From contig JAGXTI010000034.1 of the NCBI GenBank assembly GCA_018334015.1, positions 62,001 to 126,000 on the forward strand: DNA of 64,000 bases. Direction: 5' to 3'. Origin of the DNA: Silanimonas sp. GTDB taxonomy: Bacteria; Pseudomonadota; Gammaproteobacteria; Xanthomonadales; Xanthomonadaceae. Of this stretch, positions 40,899-48,786 are shown piece after piece. The translations under genes and the position numbers were made by a program. The notes under the pieces are model-generated. The model searched no databases. It was not told where the DNA came from and saw nothing but the letters and a program-made list of their open reading frames with translations. Each line of letters opens with the position of its first letter. The stretch's first letter is position 1.

Positions 40899-41791
40899 TG
40901 CGTCCGCTCGTCGTCGCCATTACCGCCCGGGCGCTGTTCGATTTGGAGGACGGCCATGCGCTATTCGAACGCGAAGGCCTGAGCGCCTACGCCGACTACC
41001 AGCGCCGCCACGAGGATGAGCTGCTGCAGCCGGGCATCGCCTTCCCGCTGGTGCGCAAGCTGCTGGCACTCAACCAGTTGCTGCCCGAGGGCATGCCGCC
41101 GGTCGAGGTCATCCTGCTTTCCCGCAATTCCGGCGACACCGGCCTGCGCATCTTCAATGCCATCGAGCACTACCGGCTCGGCATCGTCCGCGCCGTGTTC
41201 ACCGCCGGCGCCGACACCCACCCCTACATTCGCCCGTTCGGTGCGCAATTGTTTTTGAGTGCCAACCCGGCCAGCGTGCGCAGCGCGCTGGAACACGGCG
41301 TGGCGGCGGCCACCATCCTGCCGAGCGCGGCCCGGCCGACACTCGATCCCCACCCGCAGCTGCGCATCGCCTTCGATGGCGATGCGGTGATCTTCGGCGA
41401 CGAGAGCGAACGGGTTTCCCAGCAAGCGGGCCTGCAGGCCTTCCATGCCCACGAGATCGAACGCGCCGCCGAGCCCCTGTCGGGTGGCCCCTTCCGTGGT
41501 TTCCTCTCGGCCCTGCACACGCTGCAGCAGGCTTTGCCGGCCGACGATCCGCCGATCCGCATCGCACTGGTCACGGCGCGCTCGGCACCGGCCCACAAAC
41601 GCGTCATTCTGACCCTGCGCGAATGGGGCATCCGCCTCGACGAGGCCCTGTTTCTTGGCGGCCGGCCGAAGGGCCCCTTCCTCGAAACCTTCGGTGCCGA
41701 CATCTTCTTCGACGACTCGATGCACAACATCGAAAGCGCCATGCAGCACGTGGCCGCCGGCCATGTGCCGCACGGTGTGTCCAACGAATAG
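40898..41791 (+). CDS. 5'-nucleotidase (cytosolic cN-I-like family)
   Basis: This 297-residue protein belongs to the cytosolic 5'-nucleotidase family PF06189, with VAITARALFDLEDGHALFE (the HAD-type nucleophile region adapted in this family), ILLSRNSGDTGLRIFNAIE, FTAGADTHPYI, IAFDGDAVIFGDESE, and FGADIFFDDSMHNIESA. Family members dephosphorylate nucleoside monophosphates. The TGATG junction with nadK indicates translational coupling, so a role in pyridine-nucleotide turnover can be imagined, but is not shown. Confidence 0.88.
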   Translation: MRPLVVAITARALFDLEDGHALFEREGLSAYADYQRRHEDELLQPGIAFPLVRKLLALNQLLPEGMPPVEVILLSRNSGDTGLRIFNAIEHYRLGIVRAVFTAGADTHPYIRPFGAQLFLSANPASVRSALEHGVAAATILPSAARPTLDPHPQLRIAFDGDAVIFGDESERVSQQAGLQAFHAHEIERAAEPLSGGPFRGFLSALHTLQQALPADDPPIRIALVTARSAPAHKRVILTLREWGIRLDEALFLGGRPKGPFLETFGADIFFDDSMHNIESAMQHVAAGHVPHGVSNE

Positions 41792-41833
41792 GCTGTGGGC
41801 AGCGGATCGGCCGCGGACCGGAGGCCGCACGGG

Positions 41834-41873
41834 GTAGGAATTTCCGGCGGAGGTGGCCGCGCCGATTTCCTAC
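41834..41873 (+). promoter_or_regulatory. Inverted repeat upstream of the GacA-like gene, candidate activator site
   Basis: GTAGGAA (41834-41840) and TTCCTAC (41867-41873) are inverted and about three helical turns apart. They lie upstream of a candidate promoter TTGCCG (41895-41900), 18-base spacer, TAGTCT (41919-41924). The arrangement fits binding of a dimeric response regulator. The rest of 41792-41963 holds no gene. Confidence 0.4.
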
Positions 41874-41963
41874 GCTGGCGGCGGTATCCATCGCTTGCCG
41901 CTGACCTGCCGGCCTGCCTAGTCTTGCACCACGCCCGGCCCACGCCCCGGGCACGGAGGCCGC

Positions 41964-42608
41964 ATGATCACCGTGTTCCTGCTGGACGACCACGCTCTGG
42001 TGCGCACTGGCTACCGGCTCATCCTTGAGCGCGAGCCCGACCTGCAGGTGGTCGGCGAGGCCGAGGACGGCGAGGCGGCCCTGCCGATGATCCGCCAGCT
42101 CAAGCCCGATGTGGTGCTCTGCGACCTGCACCTGCCGGGCGTCAGCGGCCTGGAGGTGACCGAGCGGCTGGCCAAGGCCGGGGCCAGCAGCCGGGTGGTG
42201 ATCTGCTCGGTGCAGCAGGACGGCCCGATGCCGCGCCGGTTGATGGACGCCGGGGCCCATGCCTACGTCGGCAAGGCCTGCGACGCCCAGGAACTGCTGC
42301 GGGCGATCCGGGAAGCGGCGCGGGGACGCCGCTACCTCGCCGCCGAGGTGGCCCAGCACCTCGCCCTGAGTGCCCACGAGGGCGGCTCACCCTTCGCCGC
42401 TCTGTCACCGCGCGAGATGGAAGTGGCCAAGCTGCTTTGCCAGGGTCTGAAACTGGAGGAGATCGGCCGCCGCCTGCACCTTTCGGGCAAGACGGTGGCC
42501 ACCCACAAATACCGCCTGCTCGACAAGTTGGCGATCAAGGACACGGTCTCGCTGGCGCGGCTGGCCACCCAGTACGGCGTCCACGACGCCTACCTCACAC
42601 CGCACTGA
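41964..42608 (+). CDS. gacA: GacA/UvrY-type response regulator (REC + LuxR HTH)
   Basis: The 214-residue protein has a receiver domain (FLLDDHALVRTGYRLIL, phospho-acceptor Asp in VVLCDLHLPGVSG, conserved Lys in AYVGKACD) and a LuxR-type helix-turn-helix (LSPREMEVAKLLCQGLKLEE, LHLSGKTVATHKYRLLDKL). The spacing and the GPMPRRLMDAGAHAYVGK segment match GacA/UvrY, which in gammaproteobacteria works with a GacS/BarA sensor to drive small RNAs that sequester CsrA. The kinase is not in the window, and uvrC, its usual neighbour, is absent. Confidence 0.85.
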   Translation: MITVFLLDDHALVRTGYRLILEREPDLQVVGEAEDGEAALPMIRQLKPDVVLCDLHLPGVSGLEVTERLAKAGASSRVVICSVQQDGPMPRRLMDAGAHAYVGKACDAQELLRAIREAARGRRYLAAEVAQHLALSAHEGGSPFAALSPREMEVAKLLCQGLKLEEIGRRLHLSGKTVATHKYRLLDKLAIKDTVSLARLATQYGVHDAYLTPH

Positions 42609-42629
42609 AAGCCCTGCCAAGCGCCCGAT

Positions 42630-45470
42630 TCAGGGGCGCGAGGCAGGTTCGGTCGGAGCTACAGCCCGCTCGGGCCTGCCCAGATCACTCAGCAGGTCCG
42701 GCTGTTGTGGAAGCGCTGCGGTCCCGGCTTCGACCGGAGCGGCCTCGACCGGAGCGGCTTCGACCGGGGCGGCTTCGACCGGAGCGGCTTCGACCGGAGC
42801 GGCCTCGACCGGAGCGGCCTCGACCGGAGCGGCCTCGACCGGTGTCACCACCACACCGGCGGCAACTGCCGCCGCGACGGGCGGCGCGGGCGTGTCTTCG
42901 AAATCGGCCTCGGTGGAGGTCAGCACCCGGCTGGCGGGGCCGCTTCCCGTTGTTTCGACTGTGCCTCCGCGCGCCGTGTTCGGGCTTTCGTCGCTGCGAT
43001 CCTCGCCATCCTCGAACTCGTCACCGGCTTCGTCGATGCCGTCCAAGCCGGCCTCGGTGGAAAGTGCGTCGCCCTGGCCACGGCGACGGCGGCGGCCGCC
43101 GCGACGACCGCGACGGCGCTTGCCGCCGCCGGCTTCGGCGGATTCCGACGCCGTCGTGTCGGAGGCATCGGCCGCAAGCGGGGTCGCAAGGCTGCTCTCG
43201 GGCATCGCGCTATCGGGGGGTTCAGCCAACGAGGGCGAGGACGGGACGATCGCCGCGGTGGCCGGGGCGGCGACAACGGCATCGCCGCGGGCGTCCTGCT
43301 GCCGATTCGCCTGATCCTGCTTGCGCTGCTCGGCCTTCTCGGCCTTCTCGGCCTCGCGCTTCTGCTGCTCCTCACGGCGCTGCTGCTTCTCGAGGCGACG
43401 CTGCTCCTCGAGCTTGCGCTGCTCCTCGACGCGTTTCTGCTCCTCGGGGCTGCGTTCGGGCTTGGCGCCGCGGTCCTTGCGGTCGCCGCGGCCGGGCCGC
43501 TCGCCGCGCTCCGCGCGCTGCGCCGGCTGCTCGCCGGTGACGACGCCCGGGCGCTCACTGCGGTCGTTGCTGCGCTCGGGGCGCTCGCCGCGCTCGCCGC
43601 GCTCGGGGCGCGGGCTACGCTCGTTGCGGTTGTTGCGATCGGGGCGCGGGCCGCGCTCCTCGCGCCGCGGACGCTCGCCCTGCGGCTTCGCGGGCGCTGC
43701 CGGGGTGGTGGGCCCGGTCTGAGCGGCACCCTCGTCGCCGGTGAACACCGACATCAAACGGCTCCAGAAGCCACGCTTCGGCGCGGCGACTGCCGCGGCC
43801 GTCGTGGCCACCGGCGTGGCGGGTGTTTCGATCTCGCCCTCGAAGGCCTGCACCGCGCGGCTGGGCATCGGCTGCACCGGCTGCACCTTGGTGACGGCCG
43901 GGGCCGGCGGGATGTTGAGCTGGTTCTTCGTCAGTGCGTGCAGCTCGAGCTTGCGCGGGCTGGTGCGGTGGTAGCTGGGGCGCGACGACTCCTCGCCCAT
44001 CTCGTTCTCGCGCAGACGGACGACGTTGTAGTGCGGGGTCTCGATGGCCGGGTCGGCGACGATGACGATCGGCGCGTCGTGGCGCTGCTCGATCTCGGTG
44101 ATCGCACGGCGCTTCTCGTTGAGCAGGTAATTGGCGATCTGTGTCGGCACCTGCACCAGCACCTGGCCGGTGTTCTCCTTCATCGCGTGCTCCTCGACCA
44201 CGCGCAGGATCGACAGCGACAGCGATTCGATGCTGCGCACACGGCCGTGGCCATCGCAGCGCGGGCAGACCATCTGGCTGCTCTCGCCAAGGCTCGGGCG
44301 CAGGCGCTGGCGGCTCATCTCCAGGAGACCGAAGCGCGAGATGCGGCCGATCTGCACGCGCGCGCGGTCGTGCTTGAGGGCGTTCTGCAGGCGGTCCTCG
44401 ACCTGGCGCTGGGCCTTGGTCGAACTCATGTCGATGAAGTCGATGACCACGAGGCCGCCCAGATCGCGCAGGCGCAGCTGGCGGGCCACTTCCTCGGCCG
44501 CCTCCAGGTTGGTCTGCAGCGCGGTTTCCTCGATGTCGCCGCCCTTGGTGGCGCGCGCCGAGTTGACGTCGACCGACGTCAGCGCTTCGGTCTGGTCGAT
44601 CACCAGCGCGCCGCCCGAGGGCAGACGCACGGTGCGCTCGTAGGCGTTCTCGATCTGCGATTCGATCTGGAAGCGGTTGAACAGCGGGATCGGATCGCCG
44701 TAGAGCTTGAGCTTGCGCAGGGTGTTGGGCATCACCTGCTGCATGAACTCGCGGGCTTCGTCGTACATCGCCTGCGTGTCGACGAGGATCTCGTTGACAT
44801 CGCCGCGCAGGTAGTCGCGCAGTGCGCGGACGATCAGCCGCGATTCCTGGTAGATCAGGAAGGGCGCGGGCTTGGCCAGCGCGGCCTCGCAGATGGCGCG
44901 CCAGACCTGCAGCAGGTAATTCAGGTCCCACTGCAGCTCTTCGGCGTCGCGGCCGACGCCGGCGGTGCGGATGATGACGCCCATGTCATCGGGGATGTTG
45001 ATGGCGTCGAGCGCTTCCTTCAGCGCCTGGCGGTCCTCGCCCTCGATGCGCCGCGAGACCCCACCGGCGTTCGGCGAGTTCGGCATCAGCACCATGTAGC
45101 GGCCGGCCAGCGAGATGAACGTGGTCAGGGCGGCACCCTTGTTGCCGCGCTCTTCCTTGTCGACCTGGATGACGACTTCCTGGCCTTCGCGCAGGCATTC
45201 CTTCAGCGTGTTCTTGTCCGGGTTCGTGCCGGGCTGGAAGTACTCGCGGGCGATCTCCTTCAGCGGCAGGAAGCCGTGGCGGTCGACGCCGTATTCGACG
45301 AAGGCCGCTTCGAGGGAGGGTTCCAGCCGCGTGATGCGGCCCTTGTAGATGTTGGACTTGCGTTGTTCCTTGGCCGACTGCTCGATGTCGATGTCGTACA
45401 GGGACTGGCCGTCCACGATCGCCACGCGCAGCTCTTCGGCCTGCGTGGCATTGATCAGCATCCGCTTCAT
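42630..45470 (-). CDS. rne: Ribonuclease E
   Basis: RNase E is the main endonuclease of RNA processing and the scaffold of the degradosome. The 946-residue protein starts [20 protein letters not shown] as in E. coli. The S1 domain ([21 protein letters not shown]), catalytic Asp residues in LTSVDVNSA and [12 protein letters not shown], and the zinc-link CPRCDGHG are intact. The C-terminal half is disordered: Arg/Glu-rich stretches, an Arg cluster [18 protein letters not shown] that probably binds RNA, and a tail of VEAAP repeats. Starts upstream of the ATG at 45468-45470 would add sequence foreign to the family. Divergent from rluC, as in E. coli. Confidence 0.96.
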   Translation of the reverse strand: MKRMLINATQAEELRVAIVDGQSLYDIDIEQSAKEQRKSNIYKGRITRLEPSLEAAFVEYGVDRHGFLPLKEIAREYFQPGTNPDKNTLKECLREGQEVVIQVDKEERGNKGAALTTFISLAGRYMVLMPNSPNAGGVSRRIEGEDRQALKEALDAINIPDDMGVIIRTAGVGRDAEELQWDLNYLLQVWRAICEAALAKPAPFLIYQESRLIVRALRDYLRGDVNEILVDTQAMYDEAREFMQQVMPNTLRKLKLYGDPIPLFNRFQIESQIENAYERTVRLPSGGALVIDQTEALTSVDVNSARATKGGDIEETALQTNLEAAEEVARQLRLRDLGGLVVIDFIDMSSTKAQRQVEDRLQNALKHDRARVQIGRISRFGLLEMSRQRLRPSLGESSQMVCPRCDGHGRVRSIESLSLSILRVVEEHAMKENTGQVLVQVPTQIANYLLNEKRRAITEIEQRHDAPIVIVADPAIETPHYNVVRLRENEMGEESSRPSYHRTSPRKLELHALTKNQLNIPPAPAVTKVQPVQPMPSRAVQAFEGEIETPATPVATTAAAVAAPKRGFWSRLMSVFTGDEGAAQTGPTTPAAPAKPQGERPRREERGPRPDRNNRNERSPRPERGERGERPERSNDRSERPGVVTGEQPAQRAERGERPGRGDRKDRGAKPERSPEEQKRVEEQRKLEEQRRLEKQQRREEQQKREAEKAEKAEQRKQDQANRQQDARGDAVVAAPATAAIVPSSPSLAEPPDSAMPESSLATPLAADASDTTASESAEAGGGKRRRGRRGGRRRRRGQGDALSTEAGLDGIDEAGDEFEDGEDRSDESPNTARGGTVETTGSGPASRVLTSTEADFEDTPAPPVAAAVAAGVVVTPVEAAPVEAAPVEAAPVEAAPVEAAPVEAAPVEAAPVEAGTAALPQQPDLLSDLGRPERAVAPTEPASRP
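42731..42843 (-). repeat. 15-base tandem repeat at the 3' end of rne
   Basis: Seven full copies of CGACCGGAGCGGCCT or near-identical variants fill 42731-42835, and a partial copy continues to about 42843. On the coding strand they encode an (E-A-A-P-V)n tail. Near-identity between copies suggests recent slippage, so copy number probably varies between strains without shifting the frame. Confidence 0.9.
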
Positions 45471-45860
45471 TGTCAGGTTCCTCACGCGCTCTACCGCGAG
45501 GAACGCCGGCTCGGGGCCCGCCATCCGGCGCCGCATGCGGCGCCTGGCACCTTTCCAGCGCGTCGGACCATCGGGCCATGCCCGCGGGAGCGCTCTTTGT
45601 ATTCCAGGGGTGCCGGCCGGCTTGTCAGGCCGATCCGGTGCTTGCCGATTGGCCGTCGGGCAACCCCTCGGGACAGTCGGGCAGGTGCAGGTTCGCCCGT
45701 GCGAAAGCCGCTAACATGATCGCCCCCGGGGGGCGTGGTCGCGTTTCGGCGGGAACTCAGGGGAGGGGGCTTTCGGCCAACTCCCAAGCGAATCAGAACC
45801 TTGGCTGCGGATCCAGCTTAACAGATGCGTCCCGGCCCGCCCACCCCGTCGGTCTCAACC
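45471..45860. other. 390-base divergent rne/rluC intergenic region
   Basis: I see no gene here. Most of it is expected to be the long rne 5' untranslated region, which in E. coli mediates autoregulation. A weak leftward promoter candidate is CTGACA (complement of 45623-45628) with a GAATAC-type -10 about 18 bases on. A GC palindrome of 15 bases is centred near 45728. No conserved RNA structure can be asserted by eye. Confidence 0.5.
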
Positions 45861-46814
45861 ATGAATGAGAAAACCGGAGGCGTCCGCCTCGTCCGGATCC
45901 CGGACGATCGCGACGGCCAACGTCTGGACAATTTCCTGCTCGGCCAGTTGAAGGGCGCGCCGCGTTCGATCGTCTACAAGATCGTGCGCTCGGGGCAGGT
46001 GCGGGTGAACGGTGGCCGGGCCAAGCCCGAGACCAAGATCAAGGCCGGGGACGAGGTGCGCATCCCGCCGGTCCGGTTGGCCGAGGAGGGGGAGCCCAAG
46101 GTCGCGCCCAAGGGGCTGCTGGACCGGCTGGCGGCCAGCATCGTTTTCGAGGACAAGGCCATCCTCGCCCTGAACAAGCCTTCCGGCATTGCTGCCCATG
46201 GCGGCTCGGGGATCAGCTTCGGGGTGATCGAGGGCCTGCGCGCGCTGCGCCCGAACGAGCCGATCGAGTTGGTGCACCGGCTCGACCGCGACACCTCGGG
46301 CGTGATCGTGCTGGCCAAGAAGCGTTCGGCCTTGCTCGAGCTGCAGGCCCTGATGCGCGGCGGCGAGGACGACGAAGGCCCCGGCAAGCGCTACCTCGCC
46401 CTGCTGGTCGGCCGCGTGCCGGACGGCACGATCACGGTCGATGCGCCGCTGCGCAAATCGGTGCTGCAGGGCGGCGAACGGATGGTGCGGGTCGACCCCG
46501 AGGGCAAGCCTTCCGTCAGCCACATCAAGGTGCTGGAACGCCGCGGCGGCCACAGCTTCTGCGAGATCCGCATCGAGACCGGCCGCACCCACCAGATCCG
46601 CGTGCATGCCGCCCACATCGGTCATCCGGTGGCGGGCGATCCGAAGTACGGCGACAAGGAAGCCAACAAGCGCCTCGCCGAGCAGGTCGGCCTGAAGCGC
46701 CTGTTCCTGCACGCCGCCTCGATGGAATTCGCGCTCGATGGCGGTGCCACGCCCTACCTCGTGACCGCGCCGCTCAGCGAGGAGCTGCGCGCCGTGCTCG
46801 ACCGTTTGGCCTAG
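45861..46814 (+). CDS. rluC: 23S rRNA pseudouridine synthase RluC
   Basis: RluC makes pseudouridines 955, 2504 and 2580 of 23S rRNA. The 317-residue protein has an N-terminal S4 RNA-binding domain (QRLDNFLLGQLKGAPRSIVY) and the RluA-type catalytic domain with ELVHRLDRDTSGVIVLAK, whose Asp in RLDRDTSG is the nucleophile position, and IETGRTHQIRVHAAHIGHPV. The ATG at 45861 is preferred over ATG 45825, which would add twelve residues of proline-rich sequence. Its stop overlaps the opposing phhB stop. Confidence 0.94.
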   Translation: MNEKTGGVRLVRIPDDRDGQRLDNFLLGQLKGAPRSIVYKIVRSGQVRVNGGRAKPETKIKAGDEVRIPPVRLAEEGEPKVAPKGLLDRLAASIVFEDKAILALNKPSGIAAHGGSGISFGVIEGLRALRPNEPIELVHRLDRDTSGVIVLAKKRSALLELQALMRGGEDDEGPGKRYLALLVGRVPDGTITVDAPLRKSVLQGGERMVRVDPEGKPSVSHIKVLERRGGHSFCEIRIETGRTHQIRVHAAHIGHPVAGDPKYGDKEANKRLAEQVGLKRLFLHAASMEFALDGGATPYLVTAPLSEELRAVLDRLA

Positions 46815-47158
46815 CGGGCGAGCAGGGCCTCGGTCTTGGCGGCGCAGATGAAATCGTTGATCGACAACCCGCCCACGTCGTGGGTCGAGTAGCGCACCAG
46901 GCAGCGGTCGTAGTGCACGCCGAGGTCGGGGTGGTGGTCTTCGGCGTGGGCGATGTAGGCCAGCGCATTCACGAAGGCCATCGTCCGGTGGTAATCGGGA
47001 AAGCGGAAGGTCTTGGTGATGGCCGAGCCATCGTCGATCAGCCGCCAGCCTTCGGGCAGGGCGTCGAGCAGGCTGGCGGTGCGCTCCGGTGAGAGCTGGT
47101 GCTGGGCGCCGCGCAGCGGGCTGCAATGGGCGGCGAGGAGGTCGGTGAACGTGCGCAT
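46811..47158 (-). CDS. phhB: Pterin-4-alpha-carbinolamine dehydratase
   Basis: This 115-residue enzyme recycles tetrahydrobiopterin-type cofactors after aromatic hydroxylation. The family signature is clear: WRLIDDGSAITKTFRFPDYHRTMAFVNALAYIAHAEDHHPDLGV, cited here in parts, with HAEDHHPDLGVHYDRC holding the catalytic histidines and STHDVGGLSINDFICAAKTE following. No phenylalanine hydroxylase gene is in the window, but folE2 supplies pterin precursor upstream. It faces rluC tail to tail and is divergent from nfuA. Confidence 0.95.
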   Translation of the reverse strand: MRTFTDLLAAHCSPLRGAQHQLSPERTASLLDALPEGWRLIDDGSAITKTFRFPDYHRTMAFVNALAYIAHAEDHHPDLGVHYDRCLVRYSTHDVGGLSINDFICAAKTEALLAR

Positions 47159-47235
47159 CGGGGCTCCGGTTTCGGTGGGGTGGTGCCGGCGAGCGTCGCG
47201 TCATGCCCATCGACGCTGCGTTGGCCGCGCAGGAC

Positions 47236-47250
47236 TAGAATACGCCGATG
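47236..47250 (+). promoter_or_regulatory. -10 box directly before the nfuA start: probable leaderless transcript
   Basis: TAGAAT at 47236-47241 ends six bases before the ATG at 47248, the same spacing as at uup. No Shine-Dalgarno sequence is present; a TCGACG further up is too distant to be a convincing -35. Confidence 0.55.
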
Positions 47251-47832
47251 ATCCAGATCACCGAATCCGCCCAGACCCATTTCCGCCGTCTGCTCGACAG
47301 CCAGGGCGGCGATGCGATCGGCATCCGCCTCTCGGCCCTGCATCCCGGCACGCCGAAGGCCGATGTGCGCCTCGAATTCGCCGAGAAGGCTGATCTCGAT
47401 GGCCGCGAGTGGGCCATCGATTGCGAGGGCTTCACCCTGTTCGTCGATGGCGACAGTGCTAGCCACCTCGACGGCGCCGAGATCGACTTCCGCAGCAACG
47501 CTACCGGCGGCGAGCTCAACATCCGCGCCCCGAAGATCAAGGGCACGGCGCCGGCCGAGGACGCCTCGATCCCCGAGCGCGTGCGCTGGTTGATCGACAG
47601 CGAAATCAACCCGCAGCTGGCCGCGCACAAGGGCCATGTGCGGCTGGAGGAAGTGACCGCAGAGGGCGTGGTGCTGCTGCGCTTCGGCGGCGGTTGCCAG
47701 GGTTGCGGCATGGCCGATGTCACCTTGAAGCAGGGCATCGAAAAGACCCTGATGGCCAAAGTGCCGGGCATCACCGCGGTGCGCGACGCCACCGACCACG
47801 ACAGCGGGGAAGCGCCCTACATCGCCCGTTGA
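47248..47832 (+). CDS. nfuA: Fe-S biogenesis protein NfuA
   Basis: NfuA carries a 4Fe-4S cluster to target enzymes, especially under stress. The 194-residue protein has the degenerate A-type domain at the N-terminus ([13 protein letters not shown]) and the Nfu domain at the C-terminus, with the cluster-binding CxxC in [19 protein letters not shown]. The N-terminal domain lacks the cysteines of true A-type carriers, as usual in NfuA. It begins directly at a promoter-like element and is divergent from phhB. Confidence 0.96.
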   Translation: MIQITESAQTHFRRLLDSQGGDAIGIRLSALHPGTPKADVRLEFAEKADLDGREWAIDCEGFTLFVDGDSASHLDGAEIDFRSNATGGELNIRAPKIKGTAPAEDASIPERVRWLIDSEINPQLAAHKGHVRLEEVTAEGVVLLRFGGGCQGCGMADVTLKQGIEKTLMAKVPGITAVRDATDHDSGEAPYIAR

Positions 47833-47834
47833 GC

Positions 47835-47853
47835 GCCCGGCGCGAGGCCGGGC
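47835..47853. terminator. Small hairpin between nfuA and the cytochrome genes
   Basis: GCCCGGC (47835-47841) and GCCGGGC (47847-47853) enclose GCGAG just after the nfuA stop. No T tract on either side; weak candidate for a shared terminator. Confidence 0.3.
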
Positions 47854-47866
47854 ACCCCAGAAAACC

Positions 47867-48256
47867 TCAGCGCCGCCGCTCGGGCTGGTAGACGTGCAGG
47901 ATGGAACGCTGCGAGGCCAGGTAGGCGCTGATGTTGTCGATGTCGGCGTCGGTCAGCGGGTTGGTGCCGTCGGGTCCGACCTGGGCGTTCATCAGCACAT
48001 TGACGCGTTCACCGGAACGGTACTGCCGCAGGGTCATGGCAAGAAAGTCGGCGGGCTGGCCGGCGAGCAAAGGGGTGCTGTCGTCGATCGCACCGGCACC
48101 GGACTTGAGGTGGCAGCTGGCGCAGGACTGGCCACCCGGCGGCGTGGCCTCGAAACGTTGCTTGCCAAGTGCCGGGTTGCCGGGCGGGCTGCCGATGGCG
48201 GCAACGCTGCTGGAGGCGAACAGGGTGGCGAGGGCAATCAGGGTCGTGATTTTCAT
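47867..48256 (-). CDS. Periplasmic cytochrome c, single heme (second of a pair)
   Basis: The 129-residue protein has a signal peptide (ITTLIALATLFASSSVAA), one heme motif CASCH, and a probable distal Met in YRSGERVNVLMN. The domain is of the small class I cytochrome c (c4/c5-like) kind with DNISAYLASQ as the C-terminal helix. Two separate single-heme genes side by side resemble a split form of diheme cytochrome c4, a periplasmic electron donor to oxidases; this is inference. Its ATG overlaps the stop of the upstream cytochrome gene. Confidence 0.88.
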   Translation of the reverse strand: MKITTLIALATLFASSSVAAIGSPPGNPALGKQRFEATPPGGQSCASCHLKSGAGAIDDSTPLLAGQPADFLAMTLRQYRSGERVNVLMNAQVGPDGTNPLTDADIDNISAYLASQRSILHVYQPERRR

Positions 48257-48615
48257 GGGCGGCGATTCTGCTGAGGCCTCCGCGAGGCGAAATAGGCGGC
48301 GAGGTCGGCGATGTCCTGCTCGGAGAGGCTCGAAGCCTGCGCGACCATGGTCGGGTGCTGGCGGTCGCCGTTGCGGTAGGCGTGAAGCGCGTTGATCAGG
48401 TAGGTCTCGTTCTGGCCGGCGATCTTCGGCACGCGGAAGTTGGGGTAGGCGTTGCGTAACTCGGGGATGCCGTGACAACCGGCGCAGGTGAAGGCGAGCA
48501 GGCGGCCGGTCTCGACATCGCCGACGCTGGAGCCGGCAGTGCTGCCAAGGGCGAGGCCGGGTGCCATCGCGAGGGCGAGCGCGGTGCCGCAGAGGGCGGG
48601 CAGGAATCGACGCAT
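48253..48615 (-). CDS. Periplasmic cytochrome c, single heme (first of a pair)
   Basis: The 120-residue product has a signal peptide (LPALCGTALALAMAPGLALG), the heme motif CAGCH followed by GIPELRNAYPNFRVPKIAGQ, a segment typical of cytochrome c4-type domains, a candidate Met ligand in RQHPTMVAQ, and DIADLAAYFASR as the final helix. It is the first gene of a leftward two-gene operon. TATACT, reading leftward at 48654-48649, is a good -10 about 34 bases before the ATG; the -35 is weak. Confidence 0.88.
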   Translation of the reverse strand: MRRFLPALCGTALALAMAPGLALGSTAGSSVGDVETGRLLAFTCAGCHGIPELRNAYPNFRVPKIAGQNETYLINALHAYRNGDRQHPTMVAQASSLSEQDIADLAAYFASRRPQQNRRP

Positions 48616-48786
48616 CGTGGGGTCCGGAAGTGACGGAAAACGTCGTGGAGTATAGACGCCGCGTGACGGGATCGCACAGTGGGGCGATGCGGCCGGGGTG
48701 AAGGTCAGGCTGACTCTTGGCATATGCGCCTGCAACACGCGGCCCGTACTGTGGTATTTGACCAGCACACCTTCGCGAGCCCGTCC

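Noticed and set aside
42731-42843. Possible CRISPR-like array because of regular short repeats
   Set aside because: There are no spacers; units are contiguous 15-base copies in frame with rne.
42705-45719. Rightward open frame of 1004 codons opposite rne
   Set aside because: It is antisense to a clearly conserved RNase E and has no family resemblance; long antisense frames are common at this GC content.
45721-45735. Palindrome of C and G runs in the rne leader
   Set aside because: Pure GC symmetry of this length is expected in GC-rich intergenic DNA and has no T tract or conserved context.
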